DNA of 64,000 nucleotides, from the NCBI GenBank assembly GCA_000231825.2, contig JH720384.1, positions 186,001-250,000 of the forward strand, written 5' to 3'. The notes below the pieces were generated by a model. It was given only the letters and a program-made list of their open reading frames with translations, did no database searches and was not told where the DNA came from. Origin of the DNA: Tetrahymena elliotti 4EA. Taxonomy: Eukaryota > Ciliophora > Oligohymenophorea > Hymenostomatida > Tetrahymenidae. How positions within the stretch are numbered: the stretch's first letter is position 1; every line of letters starts with the position of its first letter. The position numbers and the translations under genes are program-made. This document shows positions 39,227-56,600 of the stretch, piece after piece.

Positions 39227-43950
<4,724 letters not shown>

Positions 43951-45565
43951 TTATGATTAATGGAGGATTTAAATTACTTTATTTTGTTTAATTGTAAATT
44001 AATTTAATATTTAATTATTGATTAAGCAGAATTCTAATTTTTAAAGAGTAATTTAAATTTCCCTATAGATAGTTAATAATATAATTATTGATCTAGAGAA
44101 TGTATCCAAGCAAATTGATTACTTAAATTAATTAAAATATTAACCAGAAATAAAAAATTACAAGCATAGATTACTAATCAACTTTTAATTTAGTTCACTG
44201 ATAGCGATATTTAAGATGAAATTTCATTTAAATTTTTGAAAACAAAATCACTCACATGTAATCTAAATTGTTGCATGAATAATCTTATATTCTTTTATTT
44301 TAGGAAACAATTTATCTGCAAATAAATTAGAGACACATTAAAACCTAAATTTAGAAATATGTTTTTAATTTGTAACCAATTCATCAAAAGCATTAAATTT
44401 CTAAAGGATAAAATTATTCTCTATTTTTCTTTTGATTAAATTTATGTTTAGCATTTTATTTGTTAGAAAATTTTTAAAAATTCATTGAATGATTACTTAA
44501 TGTGTAATAATTAATAATCTTATTAATTCTTATAAAATCAATTAGATATTGATCAAAGTAACATACTGATATTAGATTTAAATTAAGTAAATCAAATTTA
44601 TAACCAATTAAAATGTTTACTTTTGCATGTAACCATTTACAATTTAGTTATAAAATGAATTATTTTATGAATACTTCATTAAAAAAGATAATACTTACCA
44701 TTTTTTTTAAAAAAAACTTATATTGATTCCTAACCAAAAAATATTTTTTTATAGTTCAACATCATAACAATTTAAATAAACCATTTTTTATTGAATCGTG
44801 TCTCAAAAAATAAAAATTAGATTAGATAAAATAATTAACCTTATATTTTTCTATTAATTTATAAAAAACTGCTGTAAAATTTTAGAGATTTTATCTTCAT
44901 TTAAAAATGATTATTGAATTAATTTTCTTTTTCATTCAAACAAAAATAAATCACTTTTAAATATAAAAAATATTTGCCTAAGATTTATCTTGTTGTTTTT
45001 GGTGTAAACAACTTTAAAATTTTTTAATTTACTCATCAATACTCTTCAATTTACTGGTAAAATAAGTAGAATATAATTCATAATAATCTCTCAAATAAGA
45101 TATTAATATTATCAATCTTTTATTCAAGAGGATAGCACATTGATTTAAAAATTTTAAAGAAACAAAAATAGTTTTTTCACAATTAATATTGGAAATTGAA
45201 TTAAATTCCACTTTAGATTTTTATTTTAAATTAAAGAAAATTTAAAATGATTAAAAATCCATAAAAATATAAAATAAATCGACTTTAGTATGAAATTTAC
45301 ACATAAAATTCCTTTTATTTTTAATAATTTAAATAATTCGAATAAAACTTTAATAAATTGCTGAATAAAAATTAAAAAAATCAAAAACATTTTAATAGAT
45401 TTGAATTAATATTTTAATTTATTCAAGAAATTAAATTTGCACTCAATTATCCATACATCATTTTTAATTTACAATTAACACTTATAAAATTAATAAGGAG
45501 CGAATAAAGTTTCCTAAGAATTTTTAAAGTGTCTTTAAAAAATAGTTTTTTAATTTAAATAATGA
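43951..45565. promoter_or_regulatory. Intergenic region upstream of the ABC transporter
   Basis: About 1.6 kb, very AT-rich. No exon is supportable. It contains the ABC transporter promoter and the 3' UTR of the small minus-strand gene to the right. Confidence 0.5.
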
Positions 45566-46033
45566 TCATTTTTTAACTTTAGCACCAAAGCCTCTCTTTT
45601 TATCTTGTAAAGAAACAGCTTATTGATTAGATTTACCAGTTTTTTCTTCTCTTATGGCTTCCTTAGTACGAGCAGTTAACCAATAAGGAACAGTTAATTG
45701 AATAAATGCATCCAAACCAGAAAGAGGTCTTTCATTAATTGCTTTTTAACGATATTCTAATTCTTTTTAAGGAGCATCAGCAATATTTTATTTAATTTTT
45801 GCAAGACGGAAAGGTCTATTTCTCTATTCCAAAGTACCCTTTGGCTATTTATGTCTAGGGTTATTGCTATCATCTTTAGGTAAACTGACAATCCATGGAA
45901 TATTATTTAATCTGAATTGCTTTCTCAACAAGGCTTTATAACGATTGCTGAGCATAGGTCTTCTCCATTCTTTACCAATTTTTACTGGATTAAATGCTTA
46001 TGATAAAGTTAGGTATGCTAATCTAGTCCACAT
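45566..46033 (-). CDS. Small basic protein, mitoribosomal mL59-like (tentative)
   Basis: Intronless 155-residue frame from ATG at 46033 to TGA at 45566-45568, with GC content clearly above its flanks. The N-terminus (MWTRLAYLTLSQAF) is amphipathic, has Arg and lacks acidic residues, so it could be a mitochondrial targeting peptide. The pattern WRRPMLSNRYKALLRKQFRL, then PKGTLEQRNRPFRLAKIKQN and KELEYRQK, recalls fungal/plant mitoribosomal large-subunit proteins of the mL59 (MRPL25) type. The C-terminus is Lys-rich. It is real as a gene on length, codon content and basic composition. The ribosomal assignment is from memory of a loose pattern and could be wrong. Confidence 0.8.
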
Positions 46034-47233
46034 TATTAAATCAACTAAAATCTTCTAATTTGAAGTTTTCCTTTTTATTCTTACTATATCTAGAACTTTG
46101 ATACTTGATATAAATTAAAAAATTTGTTTTTTCTTTTTTATTCCTTTGAATTCTTTAGCTTTTGTTATTTTTTTGTTTGTTTATTTGGTAAATAAGACTT
46201 TCAATATCTATTCAAGGAGGTCTTAAAAAACTTTGATAACTTTGATATATACATCATAAAAAAAGATATTGAGAAAATTATTTTTTAATTTACTCTAAAA
46301 AAAATAATGATTTTATCAGATGAACTTTTTTTATAAAGAAATATTCTTAATCTTCTTTTAAAAAACAATTAATTTAAATTAAATTTATCTAAGCAAATAG
46401 CTTAATCTTAATAACTATTATTTTTTTTTAATTTATGGATTTAAAATGATAGAAGCCAATTAAATATTGAAAAGGTATAATTATATTAAATTTTAACCAG
46501 AGAAGTATTAGTTAAAATTCGAAAAAGATATTTGTGATAAGTTTATCCTTTTAAAATTTATTTACAACTATTACTCTATAACTATTTTTATAATTACTTA
46601 AAGAGGAAAAATTAGGTAAGTTAACTAACAACCTAAGTAGTAAAAGTTTATTTAACCTTTAGTAAATATAAGATATTAATATCATAATTGTAAAAATAAG
46701 AAAGCTTTTCAACCACAAAAAGTATTTATTATTTGATTTTAATGTTTTAAAAGTAATTAAAAAATAAGAGATACATTTTATTTAAAACATCTGTACCAAA
46801 ATCAAAAAATTATATTTTAAGAAGTAAATTACCATCTGTAAAAAAAAAATTAAGAAATATTTTAGCTGAATGATAAAATTAGATATTGAAATATTTTTTA
46901 TTTATAAATTAGATTTTGAAAAAAGAATCAAATAACGAAATTTTAATATTATTAAAGAAGAAATTGTAAAATAAAGCTAAAATATTTCATAATTTTAAGA
47001 TAACCAAAATTAAAATTAGGATAAAAATTGTTTAAAATGTTATTAATTTGTTAGCCATTTATTTTTAAAACATAAAGATGCAAGATAATTTTATTAAAAT
47101 AATGAAATTATTTTTGATTTTAAGTTGAGATCAATCTTGAATAAAAAAATATAAACTAGAAGCTATAATTTGAAAGAAGTAAAGTTATCTATTTATTGCA
47201 CATAAACATATGAATATTATTACATCTATAAAA
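46034..47233. other. Intergenic region
   Basis: About 1.2 kb, AT-rich, with no supportable exon. It contains the promoter of the small minus-strand gene and the 3' UTR of the CFAP119-like gene. Confidence 0.55.
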
Positions 47234-48227
47234 TCATTTCTTTTTTGGATTTTTTATATTTTGAACAGCTTCTATGAAGGCATCATCTTGTTCTTTCATC
47301 TTATCTTCCATTTCTTTGTTAAGTCTTTCAGTTTCTTTTTGAATTGCTTTATCTATTTTTTATTATCTTTCTCTTTCTCTCTTTAATCTCATCCATTCTT
47401 CTCTTTTTTTAGGAGGTACATTATGAATACTATCTCCTTTCATGATTCTTTTTATAAAATTTTTATTATTATAAAATAAATATACTTGCTGCATTCAATT
47501 TATGATCTAAATATAAAAATTTGATCTGTTATATTTTTTATTATATAATTAATTACTCCTCTAATTATTCAGGGGTCAAGCCTGTTTCCTTATCAATAAG
47601 ATACTCTTAAAGCATAGGGATTTCAGTTCTTGGAATTATTTAGCCATCACTGAGAAAGTCTGTGTAAGGGAATTTTGATTTAAACATATCAAAAGTTCTT
47701 ATTTCTAAGTTAACAAAAGGAGTATTTGCAAACAAATACATTTCATAATGCCTGTAAAAATTATGGAGCATAAAATTGTTAATTTTTTTGATTTCCTCTA
47801 AGTCAAACACTAACACAGAAATGGGAGGTCTAAATAATGAATGGCGCACTAAAATTTATTTTAAAAGAGCCAAAGACTTATCTTAAGAGAGTTTTTTATT
47901 AAATGATTCAGAATAAAGGTTATAGCATATTTCTATCAATGTTGTTGTCTTTTTAAAGTCAAAGTCTTATGATAAAGCATACAAAAATATTTAAACTATG
48001 AAATCTAAAAATAAAACTGGAATCTCTCTATCTTCATATTCAAGCTTTTCAACATATGCTTCAAATATATTCTTAAACTGTTTCTTCAAATACTCTAAAT
48101 CATTTTTCTTTTCTTTAAATCTTTCATATTTATCTTCTTTTAAAAATCTATTTCCCAAAAAATATTATGAAGTCTTCCACTCTTCTGGAATCACAAAAGT
48201 TTTTTCATCTCTTCTGTTACTTAACAT
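47234..48227 (-). CDS. CFAP119: CFAP119/CCDC189-like cilia-associated protein
   Basis: Two exons (47557-48227 and 47234-47447) with a 109-nt intron, giving 294 residues. The core segment ILVRHSLFRPPISVLVFDLE, followed by NNFMLHNFYRHYEMYLFANT and PFVNLEIRTFD, matches the conserved part of animal and algal CCDC189/FAP119 (CHS.HRPPFSI...F.L..V......TYFRH...Y.Y.FTP...L.L). That family is associated with motile cilia and flagella. The C-terminal exon, missed if the intron is not removed, is a charged coiled coil (KREEWMRLKRERERQQK...). The start at 48227 is the first ATG of the long frame. The frame is open further upstream to a possible acceptor near 48261, so an extra 5' exon is possible. Confidence 0.85.
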
Positions 48228-50628
48228 CTTTCTTTCCTTATTGTAGTTATCTATTTTTTTCTAAAATATTTTAAAAGTTATTTTCTTTATAAATCTGTTT
48301 ATTTTTTTAACTTAGTGCTACCAATCAAAAATTTGAATTAATCTTAATAAGTATATCTTATTAAATGATTTGTTATATAAATGTAAAACAATAATCAATC
48401 ACCTTTATTTTATAAAAAAAATACTCTTTTTTTACTAAAAAATATTATTATTAAAAACTTGTTTAAATTAAAAGTAAAAATCATTTTAATTGATAAAAAT
48501 ATTATTTATTTTAATCCTTAAGAACTATTATTATATCTACCATAATATAAATTTTTTATTTAATTTTGAATCAAAATGTTATTGAGCTTTAAGTCAAAAA
48601 AAATAAAATAATATCAAATAATTTAAAATTAATTATTCTTTATTTTGATTAAATGTGCCTTTTTGTAAGCATTTTTTTACTAAATATTTAATTCTTAAAT
48701 TGAAATTTACTATTCTAAAATAAGTATTAATTGAGTTTTTAGATATTAATATTTTCGAGGAGCTTCCCATAACAAAAAAAATACTTAATTTAGTAAATTG
48801 CATTTGCATACTTAATTCCTTACTTTTAAGAACCAAACTCAAATAATAAATCAGGATATAATATATGAATATGTGATAACATTACCTCAAATTTATATGT
48901 AGACATTTAAGCTTTTTTGATTTAGTGATTAAATTTTTTTAAGCCTAACCTTCTAAATTATTAGGTTTTATTCTTTTTTAAATATTTATTATTAACAGAT
49001 AAAACTATTAATATGTAAAAGGTGATACTTTAAATACTTAATTTAAGAATTATCTTTTATTTACTATTTTATTTAATAAAAATCTCCTGGTAAATTCTAA
49101 AGAATCAGTATCACATCAATTAATACTGTACCATAATATTGGATTAGTAAGATAGGAAGTGCTAAGGACTTGAAATTGTAAATCTTTTAAAATTTTTACT
49201 TCTGTTTATCAATACTTAATTAAAAAAAATCTTCTGCATTACTCTTTTTTTGTATTTTTATGTATTAATTTATTTCAAAGAATTAACCACTTTCTTATCT
49301 ATAATTAATATAGATAAGGTGATAATAGCTTGAATAATTATTTATCATTAGAAAGTTTAAGATTTTTTTTAGTTATATAAATGAATTTCTTCTCAAGAAA
49401 TGAATATTAAATTTTTATTAGATTTAGCATTAATATTATTGCTAATAGACTAGGTTCCTACTATTATAGATAAAAAAACTGATTTAATAATCTAATTAAA
49501 GCAGAATTCTTTGATCAAACAGAAATAAAATTATTTGCCATCTCATAAAAATTGTTATGAAGAAATTTGAAGAGAATAATTGATACTAAAGGAAGAGATT
49601 AGTTTGAAGTGTACTTTTTAATAATGTAAAGAGTTTTTTTTGCAAGTTAAGTTCAATCAAGATTTAATAGAAAATAGATTTTTAATAAGCCAGAAATTTT
49701 TTTAATTTGAAATTATAAATTTTGCTATTAGATTTTCTTTTTTTTTGTGTCAATACTAGTTCTTATTAGTTACACTTACTTAATTTAGCTAGATAATTAG
49801 AATCAAAATATCAGGGTGTTAATTTTTTAACCTAAAATTTGTATTTTATAAAAATACTCTATAAATATAATTTGAGGATTCAAAAAAGCTTAGTATATAA
49901 TAGAATAAAGTCTCTTTTATTCTAGAATAGTGAATATTTTAATGTTAATTATTTTATTTGTTAATTATTTTTAGTGTTGAGTTAAATGTCTGAATGAAAA
50001 AAGAGATAGATATTAATAAAATTTATTAATATTCTTAGTTTTAACAAATAGACAAATGATTAAAATAAATATTTTCCTAAAAGCGTATTGGTTCAATTTA
50101 TTAATTTTTTTTTGGAAGGAAAAAGCGTTGAAATTAGACTTTCATTTGATTTTGGGAACTAAATTTTGATTATTTGTAAATTTTTTTTTCATGGTAAGAG
50201 TTATTAAATTTTTGTGATGATAAATAACTATTTTTAGATTAAATAACATTTTATATATACTTGCTTAGTTTTGGAAATCAAAATAAATAATGAAAAATTC
50301 TGAAAAGTAAATAATTACTATCATGAGATTCGAAATTTAAGCCAGCAAAATGTAGTTTTTTAGTTATATTAGTTAATATTTTTTTACTAATTAAAGGCTA
50401 GTTTGAGATAACTATTACTGAATCTTTAAAAAAGATAAAAACAAGGGTATCAAAGAATGATAAAAGAAAAGCATTTACTGATAATATTATCGTATGAATG
50501 ACACTATTTTTAAATTAAAATTATGTAAGTTCCAGATAATTTAATAATCAAGTTTATTAGTTCTCTTAATAAAAAACTATAAAAAATTCACAAAAAAATA
50601 TAGCACAATTTTTTATTTTTAAAGGGAA
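48228..50628. promoter_or_regulatory. Large divergent intergenic region upstream of channel copy 3
   Basis: About 2.4 kb between the CFAP119-like gene (minus) and channel copy 3 (plus). It is AT-rich with scattered TGA codons in all frames. Short open islands (for example about 50405-50497) lack confirming splice signals or family similarity. It should include both promoters. Confidence 0.5.
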
Positions 50629-53600
50629 ATGCTTTCACAAAGCAACTCAAACAAGAGTAAATAATTTATTTTATTTTAGGTTATGTGTCTTCATTATCAT
50701 AGCGGGATTATCAATTTAAGCTTTGCTTCAAAAGAATTTAGCATCTTTTTTTGTAATTAATGTCTCATTTTTAAACAAAATAGAGGGATACTGGATTGAG
50801 AAGCTCAAAGAGATTTTAAAAGAGGAAAATATAGAAGAGGAGGAGGAAGAAGAAAACTCATAGAATAATTCTTCAAGCAATGATAATATTTAAAATTAAA
50901 TTTCCTAGGATGGAACTTAAGATCGACTTTCAAATTAGGCTCATTCGCAAAAAGATGTTTCCTTTCTTGAAAATGATAATGGTTAAGGCAAAAAGAAGGT
51001 ATAATGGTGTTTTTTTTTCTTCAAAAAATACATCATAATTGAACTGATTTAAATACAATAAATAAAAAATAATATTATAGGAATAGAATAAAATCATGTA
51101 TGAAAAAGTTGCTGAAGCATTTTACAAAGAGCAGTCATTTATAGTTAATGATGAAGGAAAAGATTTGAGAGAGTAAATGCTTATATTGGAGTTAGAAAGG
51201 CAAGAAAGCTTTATAGAAAGCGAAAATGAATTTGATGAAAAGTATAAAAATGAAACAAATAAACCTCACTTAGATATTGTAGAAATGAATGAGTTTGATA
51301 GAATCCGTTTGTACTAAGATCATACTATCCTTCAAAAAATCTATAAAAAAATATGGCACATTAAAACGTAATAAATAGTCTTGTCTTTGAAATATTATTA
51401 ATTTAATAAAAGAGAACTAAATTTGTTATTTATTAATTCGATTTTTAAGCATACATACTTATTACATCTTCTTTTTAATTTCAGAAACCAAATGCGATTA
51501 AATAAATATTAAATATTTTATGATGTAAATATAAAGAATTAAAGTATTTAACAGTTCCTTTGCGATTTAAACTAAATTAATTAATTTTTTATCTTCTAGA
51601 TTATATGTTCTACTTTTAGAAATTTCTTACTTCTTTTTTCATTTATAATTTAATTAATATATTTTTTTAATTATTTAGACTTATAAATTGGGTAGCACTT
51701 TAAATTATAAATCATCCTTTATTTGAAACTATATCATTGGGAGTTATTATTTTTAATTCAATACTGTTATCACTTGATGATCCTACAACTACTAGTGATA
51801 ATAATGCTGAACTAGATCAGGCTCTATTAATTATATATACAGTAGAAATGGGTCTTAAAATTATAGCTCTAGGTTTCATATTCAATAAAGGTGCTTATCT
51901 ACGTGATACTTGGAATATCATAGATATTGTTATTATCATCACAGGCTTTTTACCTCAAAATGAAATTAATCTTAGCGCTTTGAGATCATTAAGAGTTCTT
52001 CGTCCTCTTAAATCTATTACAAAAATTAAAGCACTTAAATAATTAATCTAAGCCCTCTTAAGTGCTATTCCACTCCTCAAGGACTCTATAATTATTTTAT
52101 CATTTTTTTTTATAATATTTGGTATTGCTGGTTTACAGCTATTCACAGGTTAGCTTAAAAGTAGATGTATAGACCCATATTTCGGAGTATATGATGGAGG
52201 TGATGGCGATAATGTCATCGTTTGTAGTACTGACACTGATTGTATTGATGCTTCTACTAATTATGATTATAATTTAGTTTGTGCTAAAACTATGATCAGT
52301 CCTTACTTTGATACTATTTAATTTGATACTTTTGGATGGTCAGTTCTTAATGTATATGTAATTGTCTCACTTGAAGGCTGGACCAAAATTATGAATCTTA
52401 TGTAATCTGGCTTTTCTGTAAATTTTTTTTATTTTAATTAAATTTCTTAAATTTAAAAAAAAAATACATAAGTTTTTATTTTGAAAATATGACTATTTTT
52501 CTAAAAAAACTTGATAAAATAACATGAATTAATTAAAAAAATGATGATTCATAATTTTTAAATATAGTACTTCTCAATATTTTACTTCTTCATTGTGATT
52601 TATATTGGGGCATTCTTTTTAATGAATCTAACTATGGCTATTATAGGTGTGAAGTATACTGAAGCTATTTCACATCAATAGCAAAAAGAAGAGAAAAAGT
52701 CATCTTAAGAATAAGGATTTAATATTAAAGATATGATTGACTGGGGAATTTATAAATCAAACAAGGTTTATTATAAAGAATTAGAGGAGGAGAAAAAGAA
52801 ACAACATTCTTTATTTGGTTTTTCTGAAACATTTGGATACTTAGCTGATAAGTTTAAAACTTTATTATAAAAGTAATTTAGCAGTGGAAAAATAGGTTAA
52901 GATAATACAAAAAAGAATGATAATTAAGAAGTATAAAATTTTGAATAAGCAAAAGATTTAAAAATTAAAAATAATTAAGTAATTCATCATTCTCAAGAAT
53001 TAAATCTAATCCGTACTTCCCCTTAAGTATCTCCAGATGGAGCTTAAAATATGTTTAGCAAATTTGAATTAATTTAAAAATAAGATCCTGCTGATTAAGA
53101 AAACAAATAATAAAATTAAGCTCCAAGAATTCCTATTGAGAATATCGATAGCTATTAAATTCAACCTATTCCTTAAACTAAATAAAAAACACTCTTTTTG
53201 TAAGGAGGTTTGTAAAGAAATTTAAAAAATAAAAAAACAAAATTGTTATCAAAAAAATTATCTAGGCTTGATAGTTTTGTAATTTCAGGAAGAACTCACC
53301 AATTAGTTCCTTCTGCTCCTATTTAAGATACAAACCATCAAAGACTATAAAAATTGGGATCAAATAGTCCAACATAGATTAAAAAAGTAACTTCATCTAG
53401 TCAAAATAACGAAGATGCAGAAAACCAGCCTTTAAGTTAAATAAATGAAGCTGAAAATTAATATAAAAATTTATTTGAAAATGGAGGCTTGATTTCTCCT
53501 AAAATCCTTCAAGAATAACTTGAACAGATTGGAAACAAAAGTAAAATTATTTTTTTATGATGTCAAATTGATTTCAATTAACTTACCAATATTTTTGAAA

Positions 53601-56600
53601 AATGAAAATATCATTAAAAAAGTAAACAAATATTAATAACAAATTATTATTATTATTAAAAAAAGGTGAAAAGCAAGGAATGTTGTCAAGCTCAAGGAGA
53701 TAAAGTTTAAATTAAAAAAATGGAATAAAACGTAAAAAATCTTAAAGTTTATCAACTTAAAAAAACTTTAAGTAGATTATTGAAGGTGATAGAAAGATTA
53801 ATTTAGCTCCAATTAAACAGCAAAATTTTAAAAAGAAAAGTCATGATAAATAGCAGACAACATTAGTTAATGATAATGAAAATATGTTAGCTTCCAAGAA
53901 ACTCACTTAAAATATGCTTTAAAGTAATAGATTTTCTTTACTAGGTGACATTAATATTCAAAGAGATAGCATAATTTCAAAAAACAATGATTCATTACTT
54001 AAAGTTGACTCATAAGGTAACTTAGAATATAATAAGCAAATAAAAAGGAGATCTATTAGAAGTAAACAACTACCTAATATAGTATTAGATACTTTTAATT
54101 CAGGTTCTAAAAGAAATAGCAATTCTAATTTGTATGATTCATTAAATTTAGAATAATTTAATCATGATGAATTCTTATAAGAAATTGAATTAAAAGAAAA
54201 AATTCATAAATACAATAAAAAATATAAGGAAAATGAACCAACTGAAGAACCAAATACTGATGCATTAATTGAAAACAATTACTCCTCTACTTTGATGAGC
54301 TTAAATCAATTAAAATCTAAAAAGTTACTATCAAATGATAATCAAATTAATAGTGAAAACTATTAAGTTTCACCCCTAAAAATACAAAATGACAAAACTC
54401 ATAAGCAAGTAGATGGATCAACAAGAAATTAATCTAGGAACTAAGATAGATCAGAATAAAGAGTGAGGGGTGATAAGAGTTAAGAAAGCATATCCAATTC
54501 TATTTAATCAAGAAGAAAAAATCAATCTAATTCTTAGGGAAGTTAAAGTGAAAGTAACTAAAAAAGTAAAACTAAAACTATGAGCGCTTTAGATTAGTTA
54601 TCTGAAGAGTCAGATATTTCAATGAATTCTCCGTATCATAATAATGAAGTAAGTAACATCAAAAGCAATAGTCTTATTTAAAATCATGGTTTTACTCGTG
54701 ACGAAATGAGAAAACCTAAAAACACTTTGATATTTAACGATGAAGAATTTTTGAAATTATTTGGAAAAGATGATAATAAGAATAGAGAGACCAAAAAAAA
54801 CTATGATCAAACAAACAAAAAAATGTCAACTAAGTTAAAAGTAATTTTTAGATTCGTTTCTTTTCTTTCTTTTCTATTTAATTAAATTTTCCTTTGAGAA
54901 ATGTTACATTTTTGAATAATTTTTCTTTTAAACATATTTTTTGAATTAAATTTTTAGACTCAAATCTTGAATAATGAACCTGAATTTAAGAGATAAGAAA
55001 GTGGAAAGATAGATAGGAAGTATTATGTTAATGTTGATGAAAAATTAGATATGAAAAAAGAAGAAATGAAACTTCTTCTAAACTCTAAAATATTAAAGGC
55101 AAGAGTACTTTAAGAAGAGGCAAATGAATACACTGAAGATGTTTAGCCATTGAAAAAGCTAGCATAACAAGAAAGAAGAAAAGCAGAGTAAAATAAAAAA
55201 ATAAAGAGCTTAAGATTTGTTATCAAATACTCTTCTAAAAAAGTTATCTCAAAAAAAAAGTAATAGCATAAAAAAGGTAAAATAAAAATAAAAATTAGAG
55301 ATAAATTAGAATTAAGTTATTTTTTTTAATAGATGAAAAAAAATAGGTCCCATACAGGAAATCCAACAGAATAGATCTTTTAAATAAATAAAAGCTGTTT
55401 GCTGTGCTTGATAATTAAATAATTGATGATGCATTTTCCAAAAATAAATCAATTAATTAAGATAAACCATTCAATAATTTTGACAATAAAAGCTACCATA
55501 GTCAGAAGAATTAAACTAATTAAGAAGAAAAAATTAGAGCAGCTAATAATGCTTCTTCTCATAACATAGATTTTAGAAGCAATTAATAAGATGTATTGGA
55601 TGGAAGCGTAAATTAGTTTAATACAGTAGAAAAAAATTAGGAAAATAATGCTGCTGATGATTCATAATAAAACAACTAAATGGCTAAGGGAGATTTAAGT
55701 GATAGAAAAATAGATTTGAATGCAGAAATGAGTGTTGATAATACATTGAATAGATTGAAGACTAAAAAATCTTTAATTGATGAAATAAAAAAATAAGGAT
55801 CTATTGATTCTTTATCTAAGAAGCATCAATACTCTTCCACCAAGCCAATAAAATTGAATATCAGTTAAGATAAAGGTGGTAAAAAGAAAAAGGTAGAAAA
55901 TGAAATTAAATGGGAATCTTGGGATTATAAAAATGTACTCGATAGGATTTTCTTAGATATTGAGGAAGAGAATTAAAAATAGAAATAAAAAGATAAAAAA
56001 TCAAATGAATAAAGTGAAGGAGCTCAGACAGTTGATTTATCTAAAAGTATATTTTCTAACTCAACTTACAGACGTAAAGATTCTAAATTCAGTTAAGGAT
56101 CTGAAAGCATGGTTTCTAAATCAAGTTTTATAGAAAGTGGCGGCAGTATGTCTAATATGACAAACTCCATACCAGATGCTGAATACACTGAGACTAAAAC
56201 TTCTAAAAAATAAGGTGAAGAGAAATCTGAATAAGTTGCTATGGAAGAATTTGAAAAAGAACCCATTGAGTACGATTATGTTACAACTAGAAAAAAAGAA
56301 ATTTAAAATTTAGAAAAAAAGGGCTCAAATCTTATCAGAGTAGATTGGTCAGCTGATGCTGTCATTCCATAAACTATTGCATTGAAAGAATAAAAATAAT
56401 TTAATTTAATTATTTCTAATTTAAATCATAACAAATATGAAACTGAACAAAATGAAGGAGGGATTATTGGTATTATTTAAGCCTTTAGAAGGAGAGTAAG
56501 AAATTTCGTTCTTTCTCCATTTTTTGAAAATTCAATAATGATTTGTGTCATCATCAACACTATTATTCTCAGTTTGGATGGTATTGTCACAGACACTAGT

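Noticed and set aside
45029..45211. Minus-strand 60-residue frame
   Set aside because: Frames this long occur by chance when TGA is the only stop; no homology or higher GC.
47640..47849. TIM50/CTD-phosphatase-like assignment for the minus-strand gene
   Set aside because: The DxDxT-type catalytic motif is absent, and the HSLFRPPIS...NFYRHYEMY pattern fits CFAP119/CCDC189 much better.
50405..50497. Short protein-like stretch (EITITESLKKIKTRVSKND) upstream of channel copy 3
   Set aside because: It could be an early exon, but no phase-compatible splice to the clear channel exons and no similar sequence in copies 1 and 2 was found.
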